64,000 nucleotides of DNA from Polychytrium aggregatum (GCF_025602895.1 NW_026516211.1:992001-1056000); one strand, 5' to 3'; shown: positions 11,641-23,959, counted from the stretch's first letter. Numbers and translations: made by a program. Notes: generated by a model from the letters alone, not told the origin.

Positions 11641-14600
11641 ATGCAGTGGCCATACTCTATCGAGGTCCCCGACGCCCCGGAGATTCCCGGCGAGGGCAAG
11701 GTATGCCGCTGCCTTCTGTCGCCTCGCCTGCATCGGCCGCTGCGCTGGAGCGGGTGGGGGGCCAGCCCTTTCCCGCTGGGACGCTTCACATGTCTTCCTG
11801 CCTCCTGCCGGCTCATGCTCGATGCTCGACGGCCTTGTCTTGTCTCTAATTGAATCATTCTCTTGTACCGACGCTGCGTGCGGTCGGTCCTCCCTTCCGT
11901 CGCCTCGCCGCGGCTGCCAGCCCCGTCTCAGTCCCTTTGGTGAGGGTGTCCTCATCTCCGAGCTTCCCAACACAAAGTCAATCTACGAGAACTTCCTGAA
12001 CGGCCGCAAGATCGGCGGTATGCCCTCGACACTGTCGCTGAACCGATTTGACTGTCCCTCATGCTGTTGGGCTGGGTTGAAGTCTCTAGGCCGGAAGCTG
12101 CAGCTCCATGGTCGACTAGATCTATGCGGCTGTCTCTCGTCCTGTTGGCTGCCGAGCCTTGCTTTCGAGCTGGGCGCGAAAGGAGACCGTTCTATCAACA
12201 ACGCTAACCTGCCGCTTCATCCATCTCATCTGCCACATCTGCCCAGGCGACAAGCCTTTCCTCGGCCGGCGTATCGTCGTTGACGGCGTCGCTGGTCCCT
12301 ATGTCTGGGAGACTTATGACGAGGTCTATGAACGCATCAACAACATGGGGTAAGTCCGTGGGCGGTCTCACACTCTGTACCGGGGCGGTACTCTCATGGG
12401 AAACAGCTGCCCCGGCTTGGATAGCGCTGATACACGGGTTCGCTCGGGTGAATGCACGGCCAAGTCGCTTTGTACGAGTATTCTCGTCGACTCTGGAGCA
12501 TCCTGTGCTGACCAATCGTTCGATTTTGCCATGCATTCCGCCAGAGCTGGTTTCAGACAGATCACTGACGAGAAGAAGGCCAACATTGGTATCTTCTCGA
12601 TCAACCGACCTGAATGGGTACGCTCTCTTCTGTCGTCTCTCTTCCTACTGTTTGCCATCTTGAGCGACAGCCTTCTGACCTGGCTCGCGGCCGTATACTG
12701 AGTGTGGCGGGCTGCACTTTCTCGCGCCCAGAGTGGTCTAACGGAGACCATTCCCTGATGAAGCTCGATGCCACCGGCTATCTCGCACGCATGCGCCGAT
12801 TCTAACGCTCCACTGTGTCTTATGGCCTGTGTTTAGATCATCACAGAGTACGCCTGTTTTGTTCGCAACTTTGTGACCGTTCCTCTCTACGATACTCTCG
12901 GAACCGATGCCATCAAGTTCATCTGCAACCAGTCCAAGCTCTCCATCGTTGCCGCCACCAAGGATAAGGCTCTGAGTCTGCTCAAGATCAAGGCCCACCT
13001 GCATCATCTCAAGTGGATCATTCTTCTGGACGAGTCCGACGAAGCGGTCGAGAAACTCGCGCACGAACACGGAGTCAAGACAATCACCATTGTCGAGCTC
13101 GAGCGCCTCGGATCCGAGAACAAGGTCGAGCCTGAGCTCCCTGGTCTCGATGACATTGCCGTTATCTCTTATACCAGTGGAACAACCGGTACCCCCAAGG
13201 GCGCCGTGGTTACTCACCGAGGAATGCTTGCCTTCACGGCCTCCCGAGACGTCCTGCTCAAGACCGGCCACATGTACAACTTCACTTCCGACGACGTTTA
13301 CATCTCATACCTGCCCCTGGCCCACGTCTACGAGCGCGTCGTGCAGTCTAATCTCATTGGCCTCGGCGCCCGCATCGGCTTCTTCCAAGGCGATACTCTC
13401 AAGCTCCTTGACGACGTGGCCGAGCTGAAGCCGACGATCTTTGCCAGTGTTCCTCGCCTGTACAACCGCATCTACGCCAAGGTTATGGAAAGCGTCAAGG
13501 AAAGGGGTGGCATTGCCGAGACTCTCTTCAACTTTGCCTATGCTGCCAAGAAGCACCACCTGGCCAGCGGCTACAGCACGCATTTCCTGTGGGATCGCCT
13601 GGTCTTTGGCAGCGTCCGTGCTCGACTTGGCGGTCGTGTCAAGGTCATGCTCACCGGCGCCGCTCCTATTGGAGCTGATGTTGTCGATTTCCTGCGCATC
13701 TGCTTCTCGTGCGATCTGTACCAGGGCTACGGATCAACCGAAACCGCTGCCGCCATTTCCTGTGTAAGTTGACCAGGACAGAGCCTGTCTCTGTCCCGAC
13801 GCGATCCCTCGTCTTGCGCCACCGAGTCTTGTCAGCGTGGCATCGGCATGACATCAGCATGGCGTCGGCTTGTCTGTCTCGGTCCAAATTACCGCTTTCT
13901 CATGAGTTCTGCACCTATGGCTCTCTCTAGACCGATCCTCTCGATCTCACCAGCGGACACCTGGGCTCGCCTCATGTCTGTGTCGAGATCAAGCTTGTCG
14001 ATATCCCCGAGATGGACTACTTCTCGACCGACAGCCCGAACCCTCGTGGCGAAATCTGTGTCCGAGGCGCCTCGGTCATGACTCACTACTACGAGGAGCC
14101 CGAAAAGACTGGTATGCAGACATGCAGTGCGTCATTGTCGGTGTGGGCTCACGCGGAATGTCTGTGCCTCTGTGCCTCTGTGCCTCTGTGCCTCTGGTCA
14201 AGGTGCGCCTCAGCGCGATAATACCATGCTTGGAGAAACCATCGCCTGATTATTGACCCACATGGCTTCGATCGATCCCATATTTAGCCGAGGCCATTGA
14301 CAAAGACGGCTGGTTCCACACCGGCGATGTTGGTGCCTGGGACGAGCAGGGCCGTCTGCTGATCATCGACCGTCTCAAGAAGTGAGTACCATTTTTTCTG
14401 TCAGCAAACTGAACGCTGTTGTATGTGCTCTATCACATCACCATCCCGGCTCTGGCGATGCGCTGACCATCAAACTCCCATTGGATTGGTTTATCTTCGT
14501 GACCAGCATCTTCAAGCTCGCTCAGGGCGAATACATTGCCCCCGAAAAGTAAGTTAGCTCTGCGACCGCTATCGATCAAGATACCGTTCTGTCTCATGTG

Positions 14601-15653
14601 CCTGATGCGTCTCCCGCTTATTTCCACTTATTCCCGGTCCCTGCTTTGCGTGCGCTCAGGATTGAAATCGAGGTGAGTCGAGGGGCTGGCTCACGGGCTT
14701 GGTGGCGTGCAGTGCGGTTGGCTACGTAACGATTGCTGTTGTGGCAACTCTGGCTGTGTTGTGCTTCACCCACTGTCCCGTCTCGTATGATCTCTGTGGG
14801 TCATTGGTATTGCTTGTGGTGTTACTGTCGATTGCTCATTTTTCGATTCGATCGGCCTTGTTCTCCTCCCCTGGTGATTCAGTACTCCAAGCACGCTATC
14901 ATTGCCCAAGCCTTTGTCCACGGCGATTCGCTCCGCTCCAGCCTCGTCGGCATTATTGGTATGGTCGTGTCCTCCCCGATCGAGCACGTTGTTATAAACA
15001 GACGGCTTGGGTCGCGCAGTCGATATGTCTCTCGACTTTCGGCCGACAGGGCGACTAAAGAGCAAGTGGACGACTTGTCGCTTGACTCGCCTGCTGCGCT
15101 TGTCTGATGCGTTTGCCATCCACAGTTCCGGACGAAGAGCAGTTCATGAAGTGGGCTGCTGAGCACGGATTCGAAGACAAGGCTTTTGCCGAGCTCTGTG
15201 CCGACGATGCTGTGCGCAAGGCTGTTGTCAAGACCCTCTCGGACTTTGGTCGTGCCAACGGCCTGAAGGGCTTCGAATGCATCCGCAACGTGTACCTCGA
15301 GACCAGCCCCTTCTCGGCCGAAAAGGACCTGCTCACTCCGACTTTCAAGCTCAAGGTAAGTTCTATCTGCTGCCGCCGAATCAAGCTCTAGACCGGTGCA
15401 TTATTGGTCTCGTTGGCGTGGTGCGGCGACAAGTAAGAGTCCAATAAGCTCGCTGGTGTCATGTGCGACTCACCACTGTACATCTCACTCCCACAGCGAC
15501 ACCAAGCCAAGATCTATTACGAGAAGCAGGTATGTATTTCGATGCGAGGTCCCATCGTTTCTAGCGCCTGGGTCGACTGACGCTGACGGCATGCTTTCCG
15601 CCCAACCCTCGCAGATCCACGAGATGTACGAGTCCATGCGCGAGTCTGCCTAG
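11641..15653 (+). CDS. ACSL: long-chain fatty-acid CoA ligase (acyl-CoA synthetase)
   Basis: Thirteen exons close in phase to 655 residues: 11641-11700, 11921-12017, 12247-12349, 12545-12617, 12837-13763, 13931-14111, 14288-14381, 14507-14548, 14660-14672, 14883-14958, 15126-15355, 15497-15529 and 15615-15653. The enzyme activates long fatty acids with ATP and CoA through an acyl-AMP intermediate. The AMP-binding signature [13 protein letters not shown] and the motif YGSTET lie in exon 5, with GWFHTGDVG in exon 7. The fatty-acyl-CoA synthetase signature [19 protein letters not shown] is split over exons 7-9, one of which is only 13 bases. Overall order and length match yeast Faa1/Faa4 and animal ACSL. 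There is no clear C-terminal peroxisomal signal (it ends ESA) and no obvious N-terminal membrane helix, so location is uncertain. Confidence 0.95.
14158..14196. repeat. short (CTCTGTGC)n repeat in acyl-CoA synthetase intron 6
   Basis: About four to five copies of an 8-base unit, GCCTCTGT, lie inside the intron between exons 6 and 7. The unit is within non-coding sequence and has no evident role. Confidence 0.8.
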
Positions 15654-16391
15654 TGGCCGGCTTCCCAGCACTGTCCGCAGCACCTGCAAAATGTACCTGG
15701 GCATCCTGTTTATTTTGTGTTTTTGAGGATCTTGTACGCTTTTTCCTGTATCATACAGCGCCCACAAGTGATATGGGACATCTCGTTTTCGTTTTCAATT
15801 GTTTCTCTTCCGGGTGGGAATACACACATCCATCGTCCCAACGAACACCCGCCCAGTGGCGGCAGGACATGAGTATGCGTTCGCCCGTATAATTGGTGTC
15901 GATAATACCACGTTTTGCACGGATCTGTCCGGCTGTTGGGTGAATGCACCATGACAGGCGTTTGTGCCAGCGGATCCTCCCTCGCAGCGACCTTCTCGAA
16001 CACATCCCTGGCTTCTGCAACGCCCCACCCGCCGTGCTTCTGGGCGGTGTATGGACTCGATCGTGCGCAGCGCCTCGCCCCCGACACTGCCACCGTCGTC
16101 TGTTGACAAAGCACCGCCCAGTTCCGTCCTGGCCCTTCATCCATCCATCTTTCGTCCAGTCTGCCCAGCACCGTCGCTGGCGCTTGCAGGGTCGTCCCGA
16201 CTGCGTTTCCTGCACTGCCTGTCCTGCTCTGACCAACGCCACTCATCCATCGCTCCCCGCTGCGTCGCAGTGCATCGACACCAGCGCACGCTTCTCCATC
16301 CGTTGCCGCCGCCGCTGCTGCGACAACCAGCCTCGTCCTGCGGCTTTTCGACCATATCTCCCGTCCTACGAGGGCGTCTTGATCTCTGGCT
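15654..16391. other. intergenic, acyl-CoA synthetase 3' side and SH3-protein promoter
   Basis: No gene is recognised. The segment should contain the 3' UTR of the acyl-CoA synthetase gene and the promoter and 5' UTR of the SH3 membrane protein. Open frames are short and overlap on both strands. Confidence 0.5.
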
Positions 16392-19300
16392 ATGCTTGAC
16401 TCTGGGCCCTTTGTCGGTCCATCGCCCCGGCGTGGGCTCCTGCCTGTGGTCTGGTTGATCCTCGGGCTCGCCTGTGCGCCTCTGTTCGTCCGCGCCGCCT
16501 TCCTCGTCCCGCAAATCGACAATGCAACGGTGAGAAGTTCTCCCTTTCCCCCCTCTGCTTCGCCTCCCACCGTCTCGTCCGTTCGTCCACCCCTCCCGGC
16601 AGCGTCGGGCCAGGTGCTTGTCTTATCGAAACCGACGGCCTGGCTTCAATCGCTGCTACCAAGAGGTGTCACTCTGCCCCTTTGGCTCGCCGAGTCTCCC
16701 CCCCCCCGACTGCGGTGGAGCCGACGAACCAGAAGCCATCTCAAGGCACATCAACGAACGATACCTCGCTGGTGCAGCCGTAGCGGTTTCTGGGTGCAGC
16801 ATGGATCTGGCGTTTTATAATATCGACTGACATTGTTGGCACACATAAACGTATCCCATCTCCTGCTTGGTTGATCACAGATTGTCCTCCACAGCAACTC
16901 TACCACACTTTTGCCCATCGACTGGGTCCCGTCGGTGCTTGGCATCGACTTGTGGAATACCCCGGGCAACGATACCAACGAAGGATTCTGCTGCATCATC
17001 GAGGTAAATTCCCGACTGCCCTCTTCGACGCTGTGTGGCGATGCATGTCGTCGGCGCTACATTGCATCCATCTTGCCTGCTTGCCTGGAAGCAGGCCAGC
17101 CTATGGATTCGGCCTTTTGTTCGCCCACCCACTCGCTTGCTTGCTGATTGATTGATTGTATATCCCTTCTGCCTCACCCAAAATACAACCGGCACTGCCC
17201 TCACCGACCCAATCAACGGTTTCGCCGACTGCCGATTCCCCCGTCCCAATCTTCCACCACACCCGCCGAACCGCCGACTTTTGTTTCGGTGTTCCGTACT
17301 GTGGCCATGCTGCTCGATTCGCCATTGTCGATTCTCTTGTGCGGTGGCTTACTTCCAACCAATCCTCCTGGGTCACACTACCGATTCAACCAGGGTGCTG
17401 GCAAACAGGGCGCTCTCGGCTGCGGGCCCATACCTTCAGCCCCAACGACGTTGCTCTTTCCCGTGAACGTTCCGGACAACTTCACCGCTCTGGATGTCGA
17501 ATATATCCTCAGGATCTGCGATGTCCGTGGCAGCTACTGCCCAATCTCCAAGACGGTCCAGTTACTGCCGCCGCTGCCAACCACCACTGCCGCCACCAAG
17601 ACCTCAAGCTCCGCTTCGTCCACATTGACGAGCTCGTCGGCCGCTGCCACTTCAGCGACTGTATCCGTGGCCCCATCGCCAAACCAACTCAACGATCAAA
17701 ACAATGTGATGGACAATCCAGCCATGGTGCCACTATTGGTCAGTGCTGGATCCCTTGCCATCCTTGCCCTCGGGGCCGGCATATTCTGTTGCCTCAGCCG
17801 GGACGTGATTCGGTACAATCCACTCAAGCGCAGCGGCAAGTCTAGTCCGCCGGATGACAACTGGACACCGCTCATCAAGACTGGATCGACATCAACCGAG
17901 GGCAATGCCTCGGTCGACAGGAGCACCACTTTCCATCGGCTTGACCAGTTCATCGATCCCAGAGAAGTCTTTTCCATGAAGGCCCCAAGCACCAACCCGG
18001 TGTCCTCCTCCCGCGAGATCGAGGCCCCGCCCATCCCCGTGACGGGACCGTCTTCGGTCGTGGACAGGGGCTCCACCGTCGATGCGGCAAGCACCAGCGT
18101 TGCCCGCGACCTTTCGGCGGTCAGCGACTCCAAGCGCGGAAGCTTCTTGACAAATCTCCACCACAACCGCCAATTGACAAAGAAGCTCCATAACGTCTCG
18201 TCCGATTCTAATGCGGCCGCGGCGCCTGCCCACCCAGGCTCGCAAGCCTCTCAGCGCGCAGAGTCGAGACTAAGCCGAGCAAGTCTGGACACGATGAGCC
18301 TCTCGGACTACCAGATGGATATGATGTGGCTTACTCGGTCCGCCGATACACAGCGCGATATCCGCCGGGTCCTCATGGACCGCCCAGCCCAGTTCGATGC
18401 GGACGAAATGTCCATCCACGAGAATGAAAAGGTGAATATCGTCTTCCCTGTCCAAGGCGACGACGGTTGGGTAGTGGTTTCATCCTTGGACGGCCGCCGC
18501 CGCGGTAAAGTGCCCATCGGCTATCTCTCCCGGACGTCCGAGCCCGACGATGAAGACTTGGCTGGCGCCGGGCCATCTGAGGTTCATGAACCCGTGTCCA
18601 GGTGCGACTCAACGTTTTCCAATGCGTCGTCGATCCTGGCTCCGGTCGCATCCTTTTGGCGCCAGATGGACGGTTCAGCGGACTGGCAGCCCGGGCCTGT
18701 ATCTCCCAACAGACGCCAAACGACGGGACCTGCTCCCGCCAATGTGTCCGCCATCAACCCAGTTGCTTCTCTGCCTCTCCACACATCAAGCACTGTCCAA
18801 GGCGTGCTTGATCATCAGTCGCCGGGCAGCGATAAGCTCAAGATCCTCCAGCGCTCAGGCGATCGATGGATTGATGCCACTGTGTCCGCGTCACAGCCGA
18901 CGAGCCTGGCGGCAATCGATGTCGACCTGGATAGACGGGGACCTACCGCAGATATCCTTAGCTTCTCTGGCGCCCCGATGCGGCCATCTGGGTCTGTATC
19001 AACGCTCGTCAACCCCAGCGATCAAGTGCTGCCCTTTGCGTCAAGTCCAGGAGCGTCACCGAGCGTTCCGGCTCACAACCTCCACTTTCGATCAGGAGTG
19101 ACGTCGCTCTCTGGGGATGCAGATTCACCGGAGGCACCCGGGCTTGTGCTGAGTGTCCTGCGGGCACCATCTGCACGGAGCAGCCTGTTTGGTCCGAATG
19201 GTCGCGACTCGCCACCTATTCCCCCACTTTCGAGCAAGCCTCAGCGGGTAGTGCCGCAGGAAGAGCCTTCGCAGCCCCCAGCCCGCCTCAGCAACATTAT

Positions 19301-20300
19301 TCAGCCTGATGTGCGCCGAGTGGCGATGGGATACCAAGCCACCTCCGCGTACGAGCTGACAGTCTATGTGGGCGAAGATGTCGTTGTGGAATCTGAATTC
19401 GAGGATGGCTGGGCATCAGTCGAGTCGCCGCACGGCCAGGGCAAAGTTCCTCTCGCCTGTCTAGCTTCCGGGACCACGGTAAATAACCCTGTTGTACACT
19501 CAAGCATCGTCGGCCAAACAGCGTCGCTCGTTGCTATTGCCGCGCCTGCACAGACCGCTGGAGACTCCCTTGCTCCCGGGGTGACCGCAGTCCCTGCTGA
19601 AGACCAACCGCGCGTGCATGCCAGCGATGCTGCTCCGACGACCGCTCTTGTGTTTGGCGAACTCGGCCCCGAGGTGTCAACCTCTACCACAAGCTCCAAC
19701 ACGGCTCTGCCAACGACTGTCGCTGCGGAACTGCCCAAGACTGACAACCCTGTGGCTGGATCATCTGCCGGGCAAGGCAAGGCGAGGGCCGAAGCCGAAG
19801 GCGGTGCCAGGGATGAGACCGACAACGAATCCATCTTCTCGTACTCGATGGAGGAGTCGTCCACGCACGTGGTTCCGACATTGCCCAAGGACGCCAGATT
19901 CAACCTGAACCTGGCCAGTATCATCAAGGAGCATGTTGCAACCAACCCGGACGAGCTGACGGTGGCGGTTGGCGAGCATATCGAGCTCATCGAGATGAAG
20001 GAGCGCTACGTACTTGCCGACTCTCGACATCAGGGCCGGCGCGGATGGGTCCCCATCGACTGCATCGGCTATGACTTTGGCGACTCGATCCCGCGGCCGA
20101 CGACCAACAGCTCGATTGCGCCTTCAGTTGTGTTTTCAACAGCACCGACCCTCTCCAAGCTGTCGACTCTTTCGCACACCCTTTCAGACGCAACGTCTCC
20201 GCCTGAGTGTCGCCTCCCCAGCTTCCGGTCCTCGGATACTCATAATGGACACTTCCCATCCAACAGCCGCTCGATCAATCTGTCGGACGGATTTGAGTGA
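16392..20300 (+). CDS. type I membrane protein with three cytoplasmic SH3 domains
   Basis: Exon 1 (16392-16529) encodes a signal peptide (LLPVVWLILGLACAPLFV). Further exons near 16603-16793 and 16881-17003 encode a Cys-rich, N-glycosylation-rich ectodomain (for example CYQEVSLCPFG and LGIDLWNTPGNDTNEG). A final exon from about 17300 ends at 20300. It carries more ectodomain, a Thr/Ser-rich stalk, one membrane helix at 17727-17796 (VPLLVSAGSLAILALGAGIF) and a long Ser/Pro-rich cytoplasmic tail. In the tail I see three SH3-like blocks: about 18372-18530 (DDGWVVVSSLDGRRRGKVP), 19312-19470 (EFEDGWASVESPHGQGKVP) and 19900-20085 (GRRGWVPIDCIG). The layout resembles a cell-surface sensor or adaptor. 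The ligand and pathway are unknown. Splicing between 16530 and 17400 is only partly resolved. A C10 run at 16698-16707 lies in coding sequence. Confidence 0.78.
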
Positions 20301-21585
20301 AGTGTTGGTGCCATGCCCTCAGCGCATGTGTGTCTCTTACCGTCAAGTTGCAGCCGCGATCAACAGCATCGACTGGCCGGTCACTGAATTGGTCGGTCCG
20401 TTGTTCAACTTGAAGCATTGTCCCAGGCACTCTGAGGACAGAGCTACAGGCAACAATGACATAGGCAACTGGGCAGCCTCACGCAGTGTCTCACCGTATG
20501 TAATGTACTCCATATCCACTCTCATTTCCCTCTCCGCATCCTTACATCTTCTGGGTAGCTGTGACACACCAGCAATTGTTCTGCATCCCTCTCCCTCTAT
20601 CTGCATTTGATACCGCTGTGTCTCGTTCGGTTCCCTCCCCCACACCGCTGGACCTGGCATACCTTGGCGTTGGGTTCAGCCGTTGCCGCCTCTTTATGCG
20701 GCGCATTCCTGTTCTTTTTCTCTCTGGCCGCTTTGGCATTCCTGTGGTGCTGATTATTGTGCCACGCATTTGTTCTTGCTTTTCTCTGCGTGTATACAGG
20801 GGCTATCCCTGACATCAACGTTGTTGCTGTTGTTTGTTGGTCTTCGTGCCCTTCTTTGAATCCATATGTCGTTGTCGTTCTTGCTTCTCTGTTTGTTTGT
20901 TTTACTACCTTCGAGTCCAGGCTGCCGAGGAAAGAGGGGCCTTTCCGATTCTTCATGTATCCATTGCGCCGTTTCATGGCTCGGCGACAGTCCGAGCGGA
21001 GCCAGCATGTCCAACACGCCCGAAGTGCATTGCGCCAAGTCGCGGGCATAGCATATTCATCCGTCAGCGCGGTTATGAGCAAAGACACAAGCGACCAGGA
21101 TGCAGCTGTGCTTTGGTTGTGCTCCACAGATGCCATGTTCATGATCCATTCTGTAGGAGGTGAAGAGTCTCTTGCCAGGAGCGTTGCAAGCAAAAATCGG
21201 ACAGCGTGTTGAAGAAATAATGGGATACACCATCTCATTCGGACAAGCGGCGTAGTCGGATCATATCACAAGTGGGTCAAGTCATTTCCCTGTGTGAGGG
21301 AGATGCATGGAGTGGGCACGACAGGACCAGCGAGCCACTGCAGATGCAGTCGCTGCAGGTCAGAGCACGAAGACATACCTGGAATGAGTGAGGAAGACGC
21401 AGGGCAAAGAGCAATATCGCTGGTTTGGGTGCCGATCGAAGCCGTTCAGCCAGATCGATCAACATCAACCAATGCACAAGCCATCCGTGTGTGGAGGTGT
21501 TCCGATTCAAAAGGAGCTCGCAGGAACAACGGCCAGTGCGAGAACGACGAACCAGCGTTTGCACGACCAAACAGCGGATAGCCAG
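20301..21585. other. 1.3 kb region between convergent SH3-protein and cyclin genes
   Basis: I see no gene here. The left part should be the 3' UTR of the SH3 protein, and the right end the 3' UTR of the cyclin on the opposite strand. The interval from about 20560 to 20920 is T-rich on the plus strand. Open frames are short and show no family motifs. Confidence 0.55.
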
Positions 21586-22905
21586 CTACCGGGCAAGAAT
21601 CAGTGCCGAAGCCTCCTTCTCTCGCTCGTACAGCCGCTCGAGAAACTCGAGGCGAATCCTTCCAAAGTGCACATTGGCAAAGCTCAGCGATACAGCCACG
21701 ACGACCACGGCCACGGCCACCACATAGCTCAGCATCGAGCGCATGAGGATGCGGGCGATCATGATGGAGGCATCAAGGGGCCGGGTGATGTGGCGGTTGA
21801 GTTGGGCAAGATAGGGCACAAACTGGGAGAGCCGCAGCAAGTCGCCGTAGGTCAGAGATGGCCAGCGATGGAGCTGGCGCAGACAAAGCATCCCATCGAG
21901 ATAGGTCAGGAAGTTGTCAAAGTCCAAGTCGCTGACATGCAGTTGGTAGTCCAGTCGCTGGAGAAACCGGACTTCCATATGGTTGATGTCGGCAAGAGAA
22001 AAGCGGTGGTCGGCGAACTCGACCCAGTCCAGGTTCGAGTACGTGGCGTCGTAACTGGAGGGACAAGTGCATATGTGAGCGAGTGTGGATGTGGATGTGG
22101 ATGTGGATGTGGATGTGGATGTGGATGTGGATGTGGATGTGGATGTGGATGTGGATGTGGATGTGGATGTGGATGTGGATGTGGATGTGGATGTGGATGT
22201 GGATGTGGATGTGGATGTGGATGTGGATGTGGATGTGGATGTGGATGTGGATGTGGATGTGGATGTGGATGTGGATGTGGATGTGGATGTGGATGTGGAT
22301 GTGGATGTGGATGTGGATGTGGATGTGGATGGGGATGTGGACGTGAGCGAGTGGCTACTTACAGATACTTGTCCGCACAGATGACTGCCCCCAAAAACGT
22401 TGAAATGCATCCGTGCGGCTCCAGCAGGCGGTCGTTGGAGTGGCTCGACGCAGCGGTGCTATTTTGATTCTTCGGCCGGCTTTCGGAAGCACGGTCCTGG
22501 CTTGGTCTTGATGCCGGCACCCGTACTGGTGCTGCTGGTTTTTGCCTCCAGAGTCTCCTTCTCCAATCGCGAGCCTCCCGGCTCTTCGACCGGTCGATGT
22601 AGAGCAGAGCCAGGACAAAAGTGCTGCAGTTCAGCTTGGTCCGGTTGATGAGTTTGCGGATGCAGTCGAACGCCTCTTGCCTTGCGGAGCGGTATTCCGA
22701 TGGCGCTGATGGCGCTGATGGCGCTGATTCGGCCGAGGTTAAGAAATGAGCCCGCCGATTGAGCAGCAGCGAGACGAGGATGGTGGTTGTCAGGTCGATG
22801 AGGTTGGCAGGGATGGTGTAGCAGTCCTCGTGGTGTTTGAGGCCAAAGCTCCGGACCTTGGCCAGAAATCGTCTGTAGTCGCCCAACGGGTCGGCGAGCT
22901 TTGGT
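21586..22905 (-). CDS. Pho80/PCL-type cyclin with C-terminal hydrophobic segment (5' end unresolved)
   Basis: Two exons are clear on the minus strand, 22905-22363 and 22054-21586. The junction reads CADKYLYDATYSNLDW in phase. The cyclin box shows the PCL pattern: AFDCIRKLINRTKLN, FVLALLYIDRSK, TFLGAVICADKYL, then INHMEVRFLQRLDYQLHVS. Such cyclins bind Pho85-like CDKs in phosphate or cell-cycle control. An insertion of about 50 polar residues separates the first helices from the GAVICADKYL helix and could hide another intron. A 9-base repeat at 22699-22732 encodes SAPSAPSAPS. The C terminus has a strongly hydrophobic stretch (VVAVAVVVVAVSLSF), unusual for a cyclin. No ATG is found at the 5' edge, so a first exon lies upstream, probably within 22906-23550. 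Confidence 0.8.
22084..22341. repeat. (GGATGT)n hexanucleotide array filling the cyclin intron
   Basis: About forty-two nearly perfect copies of GGATGT occupy most of the 308-base cyclin intron at 22055-22362. On the gene strand it reads ACATCC. The flanking donor (GTAAGT) and acceptor (CCTCCAG) are intact, so the array is an intronic expansion and not coding, although it leaves all frames open. Confidence 0.96.
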
Positions 22906-22973
22906 GAGGCGGGATGAGGCCAGACGGGAGCAGCCCAACGATGTTAGCCGAGGCCACAGTGCCTCACGGAAGT

Positions 22974-23032
22974 AAATGCAAATGCAAATGCAAATGCAAA
23001 TGCAGATGCAAATGCAAATGCAGATGCAGATG
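22974..23032. repeat. (AAATGC)n hexanucleotide repeat with AGATGC variants
   Basis: About ten units of AAATGC, some changed to AGATGC, form a short array upstream of the resolved cyclin exons. In the reverse frame it reads as an Ile-Cys dipeptide run that I do not regard as protein coding. Confidence 0.92.
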
Positions 23033-23499
23033 CGTCGCCAGTGTCTGAGAGTTGTCCAGTTCGGCAGCGTCGAGACGGTGCTGCTGGGCTGCAGTCTGGA
23101 CAGACTTGCCTGCTCGGCTAGCTTTTGGTCAGCCCGCTCGCGGTCCCCGGCGCTCTGGGCGCTTCGGTCATGTTGCTTGGATGGGCGGCTGCGTTTCCTG
23201 GTCATTCTTGGGCAGATGCAGGGCCAGCCAGACGGACAGGCGTCCCCAGGGAAGACAGAGAGGCCGCCGCGGCCAGGACGAGCACACAGGCGCAGGGGAC
23301 ACGCCCGTGGCGTGGCCGATCTGCAGGAGTCGCCGTTGGAGCTGATCTTTCGGCGCTGGAGTTGATCGCTCGGCGCTGGATATATCTGACCAGCCAGTAG
23401 CACAGACGACGCAAGCGATGCACGCTGACGCATGGGAGCAAGGATCTGCGCGTGCGGGCACGGGTGGGGCACGGCGCCAGCGGGGCGGATGCATTGATT

Positions 23500-23606
23500 C
23501 ATAATTGTGTTGATATTGTTCATAATTGTGTTGATGTCGTTCATTCATATGCTGATGTCGTTCATTCATATGCTGATGTCGTTCATTCATTCATTCATTC
23601 ATTCGC
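23500..23606. repeat. compound 21-base and TCAT tandem repeats
   Basis: Two copies of a unit with CATAATTGTGTTGAT are followed by two to three copies of a unit with CATTCATATGCTGATGTCGT, then a run of TCAT tetranucleotides. The units share GTTCAT and TTGATGTC blocks, so the array seems to have grown by stepwise duplication. Confidence 0.85.
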
Positions 23607-23952
23607 GGATTGATGTCATTGATTGACCCCGTTCGCTGTAACATTTACCGCACTTGCTCTTTGCACCTCTCGCACCTGCGCCATGCAATCCGCCATGCAA
23701 TTCGCCATGCAGTCCGCCATGCAATCCGCACTTGCACCATGCTCCTTCGTTTGCAATGCCCCCTCCCGCGCGGATCCCGCCCCTGCCCTCCCCGATCCGG
23801 CTGGATGTGCGACGCCGGCTTTCTTTCTTGCTTGGCTCGGATCGCTGTGCCCTTGTCGTCCCAGCCGCGGCGTTCGTGTGAAAAAGAAAGGGAAACGGCC
23901 CACCGCGCGTCTCTGTGCTTCTTCTGCCGGCCAACTTGCGTCCAGCGGCACT

Positions 23953-23959
23953 TATAAAA
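23953..23959 (+). promoter_or_regulatory. TATA-like box
   Basis: TATAAAA lies about 200 bases upstream of the ATG at 24156. It is a good match to the core TATA element in otherwise GC-rich DNA. Use as a promoter is inferred from position only. Confidence 0.45.

Noticed and set aside
10460-12283. 607-codon forward open frame
   Set aside because: Its start is the hexanucleotide array and the rest is biased GC-rich sequence. It also runs into exon 2 of the acyl-CoA synthetase, which explains the only protein-like part.
21388-22467. Forward open frame with a long Cys-Gly dipeptide repeat
   Set aside because: It is antisense to the cyclin gene and consists largely of the intronic GGATGT array.
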